Shown: positions 1-6,605, counted from the first letter of the stretch. The stretch: 8,800 bases of DNA from Chthoniobacter sp. (GCA_025351065.1 JANXWQ010000198.1:1-8800); one strand, 5' to 3'. The notes: generated by a model not told the origin, from the sequence alone. A program made the numbers and translations.

Positions 1-1
1 C

Positions 2-454
2 GAATTCGCCGCGATCCACGATCCGGTGCTCGGTTCGCCGACGATCAGCATCGGCACGATCCGCGGCGGCTCGAAGACGAACATCATCCCCGACGCCTGC
101 GAGGCCAGCGTCGATCTGCGCTTCGTGCCCGCGCAGTTCACGCCGGACTTTGCGGAAAAACTCGCCGCCCGTCTCCGCGCCGTCTGCTCCGATCTCGCGC
201 TCGACCTTTCCCCCGCGCCACCGCTCTATACCGACCCCTCGCACCCACTCATCGCGAAGCTCGGCGAATGCGGCGCGCAGCCCACCAGCGCACCGTGGTT
301 TTGCGACGCCTGCTTTTTCGCCGAACGCGGCATGCCCGCCGTGGCCCTCGGCCCCGGCTCCATCGCCCAAGCGCACACGCGGGATGAATTCATCGCGGTT
401 GCGGATCTGGAGAAAGGGGTGGAGTTCTTTCTGCGGTTCCTCGCGAAGCTATGA
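2..454 (+). CDS. M20-family metallo-deacylase, C-terminal part (ArgE/DapE/ACY1-like)
   Basis: The gene is cut by the window start; 150 residues remain, and the open frame runs in from base 2. The visible part matches the M20 peptidase fold, whose members hydrolyse N-acyl amino acids with a two-metal centre (acetylornithine deacetylase, succinyl-diaminopimelate desuccinylase, aminoacylase). The first third holds the dimerisation-domain signature GGSKTNIIPD followed by the strand DLRFVP. Further on, WFCDACFF and GPGSIAQAHTRDEF match the returning catalytic domain, where the His of AHTRDE is a metal ligand in the family. The N-terminal metal ligands and the catalytic Glu lie outside the window, so substrate cannot be decided: ArgE-like and DapE-like roles both fit. 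The stop TGA at 452-454 is followed at once by a possible terminator. Confidence 0.88.
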   Translation, partial: EFAAIHDPVLGSPTISIGTIRGGSKTNIIPDACEASVDLRFVPAQFTPDFAEKLAARLRAVCSDLALDLSPAPPLYTDPSHPLIAKLGECGAQPTSAPWFCDACFFAERGMPAVALGPGSIAQAHTRDEFIAVADLEKGVEFFLRFLAKL

Positions 455-492
455 GCAGCCTGCCTGCGGCGGCACGCCTGCTCGCAATTTTT
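453..492 (+). terminator. Possible intrinsic terminator after the M20 gene
   Basis: GAGCAG (453-458) can pair with CTGCTC (478-483). An inner stem of TGCC (461-464) with GGCA (471-474) closes a six-base loop. The stem has a small internal loop. Five T residues follow at 488-492, five bases past the stem. The hairpin starts inside the stop codon of the M20 gene. Stem imperfection and the offset T-run keep confidence low. Confidence 0.35.
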
Positions 493-506
493 CTCTCGTG
501 CCAAAA

Positions 507-709
507 ATGAGTGACGGGAAACGCGCCAAGCCGCCTCTCCAGCTTGCACCGGCGGGCGGATTCCGCCTTCATCCGCGCACAGCGTCGATCTCATCTACAT
601 CGACCCGCCCTTCAACTCCAACCGCAACTACGAAGTCTTCTGGGGCGAGACTCGCGAGAAGCGCAGCTTCGAGGACCGCCACGAGAGTACCCGCGCCTAC
701 ATCGACTAC
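507..709 (+). pseudogene. Disturbed N-terminal segment of the DNA methyltransferase (contains DPPF motif)
   Basis: The frame of the downstream methyltransferase is open from 515, and from 581 it reads like a normal family N-terminus: SVDLIYIDPPFNSNRNYEVF, with the catalytic DPPF (motif IV) at 602-613. No ATG, GTG or TTG exists in that frame between the stop at 512-514 and the ATG at 710. ATG at 507 and GTG at 511 are in the two other frames. Homologues usually open with a short stretch resembling LYxGDNLxVLRxLPDxSVDL; here about 35 bases lie between a plausible frame-3 start region (LQL, 537-545) and SVDL, where about 48 would be expected. A loss of roughly 13 or 16 bases with a frame change would explain this. 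A GGCGG-ATT-CCGCC hairpin (555-567) sits at the junction. A sequencing or assembly error is an equal possibility. Confidence 0.6.
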
Positions 710-2017
710 ATGCGCCCGCGCTGCGAGCAGCTCGCCCGCGTGCTCAAGAAGACCGGCAGCTTCTACTACCACTGCGACTGGCACGCCGGGCATTACGTGA
801 AAGTCATGCTCGACGGCTTGTTCGGAGAGAACAACTTTCTCAACGAGATCGTGTGGAAACGGACCCACGCCCACGGTTCCGCGGATCGCTTTGCGCCGGT
901 GCATGACATGATCTTCGTCTATTCGGGCGGAGGGCAGCACACTTGGAATAAACCGCTCCTCCAGCACGAACCGACCTACGTTGAAAAGCATTTCAAACAG
1001 GTCGATGAAAAGACGGGGCGTGCTTTCCAGGCGATTTCTTTGACCGGCTCAGGCATCAGGAATGGCGAGAGCGGGCTGCCGTGGCGCGGTGTGAATCCCA
1101 CGAAGGTGAATCGGCATTGGGCAATTCCCGGAAAGGTCTTCACCCGCTTCAAGCTCAAGGGAGAAACGGTTCAGGAAAAGTTAGACGCGCTCGATAAAGC
1201 TGGCCTGATCTATTGGCCATCCGTCGAGAACGGAACTCCGCGCTTGAAATGGTTTGCTGACGAACTCGAAGGCATGGCAATGCCCGATGTATGGACGGAC
1301 GTTCCTCCAATCGGTGCACAAGCCGCCGAACGTCTTGGCTACCCGACGCAAAAACCGCTCGCGCTTTTGGAGAGAATCATCAACGCCAGCAGCAATCAAA
1401 ACGACATCGTGCTCGACGCCTTTTGCGGCTGCGGCACCGCGCTCGTCGCCGCGCAGAAGCTCAAGCGCCAATGGGTCGGCATCGACATCTCACCCACCGC
1501 CTGCCGCGTGATGGCCAAGCGCCTGCGCGATGTCTGCGGGATGAAGGAGAACGAAGACCTTTGGAAGATCGGGCGCGGCTTCATCGTGCGCGATCTGCCG
1601 TGGACGGAAAAGAAGCTGCGCGAGCTGCCGCCCTTCGAGTTTGAAAACTGGGCCGTCATCGCCCTCGGCGGGCGCAAGAACAAGGCGCAGGTGGGCGACA
1701 TGGGCATCGACGGGCGCATCTTCCCCGTCTCCGCGCTGGACAATGTACGCACGGCCGGCGCGGACGAGCTGCGGCTGGAGGAGCGCTTTTACGCCATGCA
1801 GGTGAAGCAAAAGGACAAGGCCGGCCGCCCCGACATCGACGCCTTTGAAACCGCCATGCGCCGCGCGAAGTGCGAGAAGGGTTTCTTCGTGAGCTTCGAT
1901 TTCTCCAGCGACGCGCTGCGCGAGATCGGGCGCTTTTTCACCGAGGAGCACCGCATCATCATCCCCGTGACCGTCCGCGAAATCCTCGACGAGCAAATCG
2001 CCCACAAGCTCGCGTGA
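710..2017 (+). CDS. Beta-class DNA methyltransferase fused to Mrr-like nuclease domain
   Basis: This is a site-specific adenine-N6 or cytosine-N4 methyltransferase of the type with motif IV before motif I. The coordinates start at the first in-frame ATG, but the protein's conserved frame extends upstream to include DPPF at 602-613. Visible parts in order: the helix after motif IV; a variable target-recognition region (roughly 900-1320); YPTQKPLALLERI (motif X region, about 1340-1380); and the AdoMet-binding motif I, DAFCGCGTAL, at 1415-1444. After the methylase, a C-terminal domain of about 130 residues carries GDMGIDG (Asp codon 1709-1711) and MQVKQK (Gln codon 1799-1801, Lys codon 1805-1807). 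That D...QxK arrangement is typical of Mrr-like restriction endonuclease domains of the PD-(D/E)xK fold. Such a fusion could modify and cut DNA in one chain. No separate restriction or specificity gene is adjacent. If translation really begins at 710, the protein lacks its catalytic motif and would be inactive as a methylase. Confidence 0.85.
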   Translation: MRPRCEQLARVLKKTGSFYYHCDWHAGHYVKVMLDGLFGENNFLNEIVWKRTHAHGSADRFAPVHDMIFVYSGGGQHTWNKPLLQHEPTYVEKHFKQVDEKTGRAFQAISLTGSGIRNGESGLPWRGVNPTKVNRHWAIPGKVFTRFKLKGETVQEKLDALDKAGLIYWPSVENGTPRLKWFADELEGMAMPDVWTDVPPIGAQAAERLGYPTQKPLALLERIINASSNQNDIVLDAFCGCGTALVAAQKLKRQWVGIDISPTACRVMAKRLRDVCGMKENEDLWKIGRGFIVRDLPWTEKKLRELPPFEFENWAVIALGGRKNKAQVGDMGIDGRIFPVSALDNVRTAGADELRLEERFYAMQVKQKDKAGRPDIDAFETAMRRAKCEKGFFVSFDFSSDALREIGRFFTEEHRIIIPVTVREILDEQIAHKLA

Positions 2018-2027
2018 AGGCCGCGGC

Positions 2028-2096
2028 CTCCTACGACCCGCCTGCTCCTCCGATGGAGCGTCGCAGGGCTCCTCCGCCGTAGGAGAGCCGCGACGC
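2028..2096. repeat. Intergenic nested inverted repeats upstream of proS
   Basis: The 170-base gap 2018-2187 holds no gene that I can support. It contains three nested or adjacent pairings. CTCCTACG (2028-2035) matches CGTAGGAG (2078-2085). GCTCC (2044-2048) pairs with GGAGC (2055-2059). The strongest hairpin joins GCGTCG (2058-2063) to CGACGC (2091-2096), with an inner stem CTCCT (2069-2073) / AGGAG (2081-2085) and small bulges. The first and third cannot form together. There is no T-run after any of them, so a classical terminator is unlikely. It may be a dispersed palindromic repeat or an RNA structure ahead of proS. Confidence 0.55.
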
Positions 2097-2187
2097 ACAG
2101 CCGCTCCCTCCAACCAAATGGAGCCGGAAGCGTCCGCTTGCCGAGGATAGGCCCGGCGTCTAGCTTCGCGTCCCTTTTTCCAAAACC

Positions 2188-3723
2188 ATGAGCCAGCCCC
2201 AGCAAGACAAGACCGCCATCACGCCGACCCGCGCGCAGGATTTTCCCGAGTGGTATCAGCAGGTCGTCCGCGCGGCGGATCTCGCGGAGAATTCGGACGT
2301 GCGCGGGTGCATGGTCATCAAGCCTTGGGGCTACGGCATCTGGGAAAACATGCAGCGCTCGCTCGATGGGATGTTCAAGGCGACCGGACACAAGAACGCT
2401 TATTTTCCGCTGTTCATCCCGCTGAGTTATCTCGCGAAGGAAGCGCAGCACGTCGAGGGCTTTGCCAAGGAGTGCGCGGTGGTCACGCATCACCGGCTGG
2501 AGTCGGACGGCCAGGGCGGACTGCGCCCCGCGCCGGGCGCGCAGCTCACCGAGCCGCTGATTGTGCGGCCAACGAGCGAGACGATCATCGGCGCGAGCTA
2601 CGCGAAGTGGGTGCAGTCGTGGCGCGACCTGCCGATCCTCATCAACCAATGGGCGAACGTGGTGCGCTGGGAAATGCGCCCGCGCGTTTTCCTGCGGACC
2701 ACGGAATTCCTGTGGCAGGAGGGGCACACCGCGCACGAGACCGCGCAGGAGGCGCTGGGCGAGACGGACCTCATCCTCGGCATCTACGAAAAATTCGCGC
2801 GCGAGTGGCTGGCGCTGCCGGTTTTCACCGGCGAAAAAAGCGAGAGCGAGCGCTTTCCCGGCGCGGTGAAGACGCTGTGCATCGAGGCCATGGTGCAGGA
2901 TCGCAAGGCCATCCAGGCGGGCACGTCGCACTTCCTCGGGCAGAATTTTGCCCACGCCAGCGGCATCAAATTCCAGTCGCGCGAGGGCCGGGAGGAGCAC
3001 GCCTGGACGACGAGCTGGGGCGTGAGCACGCGGCTCATCGGCACGCTCATCATGGCGCACGCGGACGACGACGGCCTCGTCCTCCCGCCGCGCATCGCGC
3101 CGTCGCAGATCGTGATTATTCCCGTCACTCCCAAGCCCGAAACGCGCGACGCCGTGCTCGCCGCCGCGGAGCAGCTCGCCGTGGAGTTGCGCGCACAGAC
3201 GGCCTTCGGCGAAAAGATCAGCGTCGAGATCGACAAGCGCGACATCGGCGGCGGGACGAAGACGTGGGAGTGGATAAAAAAAGGCGTGCCGATCCGCGTG
3301 GAGCTTGGCCCGCGCGATTTGGAAAAAGGCAGCGTCGCCGTCGCGCGACGGGATCGCGGGCCGAAGGAAAAGGCGTTTGTCCCGAATGCGGAATTCGTCG
3401 GCCAGGCCGGCGCGATTCTCGAAGAAATGCAGGCCGGACTTTTGGTGAAAGCCGCGGCCTACCGCGACGCGAACACCGTGAAGATCGACACCAAGGAAGA
3501 ATTCTACGCCTTCTTCACCGCGCAAAATTCCGGCAAGCCAGAAATCCACGGCGGCTTCGCGCTCGCGCACTGGAACGGCTCGCGGGAAGTCGAGGAACGC
3601 ATCAAGGACGATTTGAAAGTTACCATCCGCTGCATCCCCGGCGGTGTGTCGGATGAAGCCGGCCAGTGCATCCTCACCGGCGAGCCGAGTGCGCGCCGCG
3701 TGGTGTGGGCGAAGTCCTACTAG
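2188..3723 (+). CDS. proS: Prolyl-tRNA synthetase, archaeal/eukaryote-type (class IIa)
   Basis: It charges tRNA-Pro with proline in the cytoplasm, using ATP. The 511-residue length and absence of an internal editing insertion fit the short, type 3 form rather than the long form of E. coli. In order: N-terminal region with DFPEWYQQVV; catalytic core with PLFIPLSYL; the TEPLIVRPTSET proline-site segment; motif 2, RWEMRPRVFLRTTEFLWQEG (from residue 160); motif 3 region with TRLIGTLIMAH (Arg282) and DDDGLVLPPRIAP. The anticodon-binding domain follows from QIVIIPV, and a C-terminal domain ends in Tyr511, typical of this form. In that last domain only two of the four zinc-site cysteines known from some relatives appear (Cys482, Cys494); the first two positions read HWNGSREVEE. 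The ATG has no Shine-Dalgarno; a pyrimidine tract (TCCCTTTTTCC) precedes it. Confidence 0.97.
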   Translation: MSQPQQDKTAITPTRAQDFPEWYQQVVRAADLAENSDVRGCMVIKPWGYGIWENMQRSLDGMFKATGHKNAYFPLFIPLSYLAKEAQHVEGFAKECAVVTHHRLESDGQGGLRPAPGAQLTEPLIVRPTSETIIGASYAKWVQSWRDLPILINQWANVVRWEMRPRVFLRTTEFLWQEGHTAHETAQEALGETDLILGIYEKFAREWLALPVFTGEKSESERFPGAVKTLCIEAMVQDRKAIQAGTSHFLGQNFAHASGIKFQSREGREEHAWTTSWGVSTRLIGTLIMAHADDDGLVLPPRIAPSQIVIIPVTPKPETRDAVLAAAEQLAVELRAQTAFGEKISVEIDKRDIGGGTKTWEWIKKGVPIRVELGPRDLEKGSVAVARRDRGPKEKAFVPNAEFVGQAGAILEEMQAGLLVKAAAYRDANTVKIDTKEEFYAFFTAQNSGKPEIHGGFALAHWNGSREVEERIKDDLKVTIRCIPGGVSDEAGQCILTGEPSARRVVWAKSY

Positions 3724-3730
3724 ATCAGCT

Positions 3731-3745
3731 CGGCACCAGTTGCCG
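3731..3745. other. Small hairpin between convergent proS and SHD1-like gene
   Basis: CGGCA (3731-3735) pairs with TGCCG (3741-3745) around a five-base loop. It lies in the 42-base gap between two convergent stop codons. No T-run follows on either strand, so a terminator role is only possible, not shown. Confidence 0.2.
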
Positions 3746-3765
3746 CTGGCGCTTTCAAACCCGCC

Positions 3766-4497
3766 CTACTTAAACGCCGCCGGAAATTCCTTGCCCTTGG
3801 CCAGATTGAGCAGCTCCTCTTTTTTCTCGGGATGCGCGGCGAGGTAGGCCGGGAGCTGCGGGTGGTTCGTCTGGAAGTCGATAAGCTTTTTCGTCTCAGG
3901 ATCGCGCAGTGCGAAGAGGTAATACTTATAGACCAGTCCGCCGACATTGCTCGCATCGCGCCATGCGTCGAAGCTCACCGTGCTTGGGTCAAAGTCGATG
4001 TCGCGCACCTTGCCGTCGGCGGCCGCGGGCACGGTTTTCGTCTCGGTGGCGTGGATGACGTAGTGATCCACATGCTGCACGAATTTCGCCTTCGTGTCCT
4101 GGCAGATGATGAGCATCGTCGCCTCAATGGCGGGCATGGGATCGAGCGCGCTCACTGCCGAGAGCTTGAGCTGCGGGTTGATGCTCATGTCCTTTTTGTA
4201 CGACGAGTTGGCGGTGGGGTGGCTCTTCGTCCCAACGGACACCTGCGCGTGCAGCGGCGGATAGGCGGAGTAGGCGTTCTTCGCTTTCGCCGCAGTGATG
4301 ACCTCGGCCTGCGAGGCGTCGGTGAACTGGTCGAGCTTGAGCGTGCTCTTCACGTTGTTGCGCGAAATGGTGGCAAGCCCGCCGGCGACGGAGAGCACTT
4401 CCACGGGCACGGACTGGCCCTGCTTCGTGGTGACCGTCGTCTCCGCCAGCGCAGCGGAAGCGAGCAGGAGGACGAGGAGTGAGGTTTGTCGGATCAT
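3766..4497 (-). CDS. Secreted protein with SHD1-like N-terminal domain, function unknown
   Basis: It is a 243-residue protein with a clear Sec signal peptide (MIRQTSLLVLLLASAALA, cleavage likely after Ala18), so it should act in the periplasm or outside the cell. Residues about 19-72 (from TTVTTKQGQSVPVEVLSVAG, then SRNNVKSTLKLDQFTDASQ) resemble the SLA1 homology 1-like domain that often follows the signal peptide in Verrucomicrobia and Planctomycetes proteins. The rest (80-243) has alternating hydrophobic stretches suggesting a beta-rich domain, and a charged, helical C-terminus. I recognise no catalytic motif and propose no function. The frame is open further upstream on the minus strand, across mnmE, but the signal peptide fixes the start at 4497. 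It is divergent from mnmE and has a plausible promoter of its own. Confidence 0.85.
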   Translation of the reverse strand: MIRQTSLLVLLLASAALAETTVTTKQGQSVPVEVLSVAGGLATISRNNVKSTLKLDQFTDASQAEVITAAKAKNAYSAYPPLHAQVSVGTKSHPTANSSYKKDMSINPQLKLSAVSALDPMPAIEATMLIICQDTKAKFVQHVDHYVIHATETKTVPAAADGKVRDIDFDPSTVSFDAWRDASNVGGLVYKYYLFALRDPETKKLIDFQTNHPQLPAYLAAHPEKKEELLNLAKGKEFPAAFK

Positions 4498-4552
4498 GGG
4501 CCAGGGAGGTTGGAGAAAAGTGCTTCGTGAAATGACGCCGCCGCCGGGCGGT

Positions 4553-4581
4553 TTGTTAGGCATCGGCTCGCCGGGTGTCAA
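4553..4581 (-). promoter_or_regulatory. Likely housekeeping-sigma promoter for the SHD1-like gene
   Basis: Read on the minus strand, a perfect -35 hexamer TTGACA (4581-4576) is followed after exactly 17 bases by TAACAA (4558-4553), a partial match to TATAAT. Transcription would start near 4546, giving a leader of about 50 bases before the ATG at 4497. The position in the divergent gap and the exact spacing support it; the weak -10 does not. Confidence 0.5.
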
Positions 4582-4638
4582 TGCACGCCGCGCGGTCTGT
4601 GCTTTCCAGCGCCGCGCGCCGCCGCTTTTACTCGGCGC

Positions 4639-5775
4639 GTGAACGACACCATCGCCGCCATCTCCACGCCGCTGGGCGAGGGCGCCATCGCGCTGCTGCG
4701 CGTGAGCGGGCCGGGCGCGGTCGTGTTGGCGGACGCGGTTTTTCGCGGGAAAAAAGGCGCGGCTGCGCAGGCCGCGCGGGTCCAGCAGTTCGGCGCGATT
4801 TTCGACGGCGGGCAAAAGCTGGACGACGTGCTGCTCACGGTCTTCCGTGCGCCGCACAGCTACACGGGCGAAGACACGGTCGAGATCGCGTGTCATGGCG
4901 GCGTGCTGGTAACGCGGCGGATTTTGGAACTGCTGCTCAAAGGCGGTGCGCGCTCGGCGGAGCCGGGCGAGTTCACGCAGCGCGCGTATCTCAATGGCAA
5001 GATGGATCTCACCCAGGCCGAGGCGGTGATGGACCTCATCACCGCGCAGACCGACCTCGCGCTGCGTGCCGCCACCGAGCAGCTCGAAGGCCGGCTCGGC
5101 GAGCGCATCCGCGCACTGCGCGAGCGGCTGCTCGGGTTGCTCGCACACGTCGAGGCGTTCATCGACTTTCCCGACGAAGACATCGACCCCGACACCGGCG
5201 GCGTGCTTTTGCAAAAGCTCACCGATGTCCGCAGCGAAATCGAGGCGCTGCTCGCCACCGCCGGCCAGGGCCGCGTGCTGCGCGAAGGCGTGCGCACCGT
5301 GATCTACGGCGCGCCGAATGTGGGCAAATCCTCGCTGCTCAATCTGCTGCTCGGCTACGAGCGCGCCATCGTCAGCGCGCGGCCCGGCACCACGCGGGAC
5401 GTGATCGAGGAGGTCATCAACCTGCGCGGCTATCCGCTCCGGCTCGTCGATACCGCGGGCCTCCGCGAGAGCGACGACGAGGTCGAGCGCGAAGGCATGG
5501 CGCGCACCCGGCGGCAGGTGGAGCGCGCGGATTTAGTACTGCAAGTGGTGGACGCCACGCGGCGGCGCGCTCCTCGTGCTGAACAAGTCCGACCTCGGCG
5601 AGCACGCGAGCTGGCACGGCACCGAGGGTGTGCGGATTTCCTGTTTGAAAAACGCCGGCCTCGCCCAGCTCGAAGACGCCATCATCGCGCGCATCACCGG
5701 CGGGCACGCGGCACAGCGCGACTGGTCGGTGGCAATCAACGCTCGCCACCACGCGTGCCTCGCGAAGGCGCTTGA
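4639..5775 (+). CDS. mnmE: MnmE (TrmE) tRNA-modification GTPase, N-terminal part, frame lost after about 5560
   Basis: With MnmG, MnmE makes the 5-carboxymethylaminomethyl modification of wobble uridine in tRNA. GTG 4639 gives the typical start MNDTIAAISTP. Residues 1 to about 120 are the TrmE N-terminal folate-binding domain (EGAIALLRVSG, SYTGEDTVEI, CHGG, PGEFTQRAYLNGKMDL). A helical domain follows, then the G domain: G1 GAPNVGKS (residues 224-231), G2 GTTRD (250-254), G3 DTAG (271-274). The family match ends at ADLVLQVVDAT (about 5559). After this the frame gives an Arg-rich run to a stop at 5775, while the true continuation (NKSD onward) is in another frame. Residues 1-307 are therefore genuine and the rest of this ORF is an artefact. 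No Shine-Dalgarno precedes the GTG. Confidence 0.9.
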   Translation: MNDTIAAISTPLGEGAIALLRVSGPGAVVLADAVFRGKKGAAAQAARVQQFGAIFDGGQKLDDVLLTVFRAPHSYTGEDTVEIACHGGVLVTRRILELLLKGGARSAEPGEFTQRAYLNGKMDLTQAEAVMDLITAQTDLALRAATEQLEGRLGERIRALRERLLGLLAHVEAFIDFPDEDIDPDTGGVLLQKLTDVRSEIEALLATAGQGRVLREGVRTVIYGAPNVGKSSLLNLLLGYERAIVSARPGTTRDVIEEVINLRGYPLRLVDTAGLRESDDEVEREGMARTRRQVERADLVLQVVDATRRRAPRAEQVRPRRARELARHRGCADFLFEKRRPRPARRRHHRAHHRRARGTARLVGGNQRSPPRVPREGA

Positions 5776-5938
5776 ATACAGCAACGCCGCGCATCGGGCG
5801 CTGATCGACAAGCTCTCGCCGGAGTTCGTCGCGGAGGAATTGCGCGGCGCGCTCGACGCCGTGGGCGAGGTCGTGGGCAAGGCCGACAGCGAGGAAATCC
5901 TCGGCAAAATTTTCAGCACCTTTTGCATCGGCAAGTAG
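5576..5938 (+). CDS. mnmE: MnmE C-terminal part, in a different frame
   Basis: The open frame begins before GTG 5576; it reads GGALLVLNKSDL from 5561, where NKSD (5582-5593) is the G4 guanine-specificity motif. It continues through the rest of the G domain and the C-terminal helical domain, and ends in STFCIGK, the conserved MnmE terminus whose Cys is needed for the modification reaction. Joined to the upstream part at about 5560, the total is about 432 residues, against roughly 450-460 for the family. The G3 to G4 spacing is about 15 residues short, because the helix and loop after VVDAT are missing. So this looks like a deletion of roughly 45 bases that also shifts frame, or an assembly error. 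The 120-residue ORF alone would not be a functional protein. Confidence 0.88.
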   Translation: MLNKSDLGEHASWHGTEGVRISCLKNAGLAQLEDAIIARITGGHAAQRDWSVAINARHHACLAKALEYSNAAHRALIDKLSPEFVAEELRGALDAVGEVVGKADSEEILGKIFSTFCIGK

Positions 5939-5946
5939 GCCGCGGC
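5939..5946. other. Eight-base palindrome separating two convergent stop codons
   Basis: GCCGCGGC fills the whole gap between the mnmE stop (TAG, 5936-5938) and the stop of the minus-strand membrane gene (TGA, complement of 5947-5949). No terminator hairpin with a T-run is present here, so the convergent transcripts probably overlap. Confidence 0.4.
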
Positions 5947-6567
5947 TCAGCGCGAGCCGAAGTAGAAGAGCATCAGCGCGAGCGGGAGCGCCTCGAGTTT
6001 GTCGCCGTAGGGAACCGCCTGCTGCCAGTCGCAGAGCTGCACCGCGATGGTCAGCGTGATGGCGGCGAGCGTGACGACCGCCTTCAAGTCATCGAACCAC
6101 GTCGCGCCTTTGTGGGGTTTCCTTTTGCTCCGCCGCGCCGCGAGCGCGCCAAAACCAATGCCGAGAAAATACGAGCCGACGCTGATGAAAACCGGGGCCG
6201 CCACCGGATCGCGCAGACGCCCCGCGCAGCCGAGGTAGATCGCCAGTCCTACGAACGACAGCACGATGATCGTCCGCAGCGAATGTTTCGGCAGAAAGAG
6301 CGGGTGCGGCTCGTCCTCGATCAGGTCTTCTGCCGTCAGCTTTTGCAGCAGCACGGGCGAGAGCGCCACGAAACGCCGGTGCGCAAAATAGTGCGCGAGC
6401 ACGATGATGAGCGACTCGAACCACAGCAGGCTCACGGGCCGCCCGCGCGCCGTCTGCGCGATGATGAAGCCCACCGTCATCAGCGTGAGCAGCGCGCGGA
6501 TGCTGCCCGCCGGCAGGCCGAGCACCTTCCGCACGCGCGGGGCCATGAGCAAAAGTTGATAGGGCAT
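5947..6567 (-). CDS. Unrecognised multi-pass membrane protein (second gene of pair)
   Basis: It has 206 residues from ATG 6567 (MPYQLLL); ATG 6546 (MAPRVRK) is an alternative start. I recognise no family. Hydrophobic segments at about 22-40, 45-61, 97-115, 122-143, 161-180 and 191-204 suggest five or six transmembrane helices in the inner membrane. A loop of about 35 residues (62-96) is rich in charged residues (KLTAEDLIEDEPHP), and another basic loop (RRSKRKPHKG) lies near 145-154. By the positive-inside rule, the basic loop should be cytoplasmic. It follows the other membrane gene on the same strand after 49 bases, so co-transcription is likely. The two may form a complex, but that is inference from position only. 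No enzyme or transporter motif is visible. Confidence 0.75.
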   Translation of the reverse strand: MPYQLLLMAPRVRKVLGLPAGSIRALLTLMTVGFIIAQTARGRPVSLLWFESLIIVLAHYFAHRRFVALSPVLLQKLTAEDLIEDEPHPLFLPKHSLRTIIVLSFVGLAIYLGCAGRLRDPVAAPVFISVGSYFLGIGFGALAARRSKRKPHKGATWFDDLKAVVTLAAITLTIAVQLCDWQQAVPYGDKLEALPLALMLFYFGSR

Positions 6568-6587
6568 CGCGGCGCTGTGCAGAGCGG

Positions 6588-6605
6588 GGAAACGGCGGCG
6601 TTTCC
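6588..6605. other. Perfect hairpin between the two membrane-protein genes
   Basis: GGAAAC (6588-6593) and GTTTCC (6600-6605) form a perfect six-base stem around GGCGGC. It lies in the 49-base intercistronic gap. No T-run follows on the minus strand, so it may be an intercistronic RNA processing or stability element rather than a terminator. Confidence 0.35.

Noticed and set aside
560..562. ATT as start codon of the methyltransferase
   Set aside because: It is in frame and would include DPPF, but ATT starts are extremely rare and the family's usual N-terminal stretch would still be missing.
1789..3570. Long open frame (593 codons) on the minus strand
   Set aside because: It is antisense to proS and the methyltransferase end; composition is Arg/Ala/His-rich with no domain signal, as expected for a GC-rich shadow frame.
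4498..5214. Upstream extension of the SHD1-like gene on the minus strand
   Set aside because: The extension crosses the promoter and mnmE and has no protein-like signal; the signal peptide at 4497 fixes the start.
5555..5575. Programmed ribosomal frameshifting as the explanation for mnmE
   Set aside because: There is no A- or T-rich slippery heptamer, and frameshifting would not restore the roughly 15 missing residues between G3 and G4.
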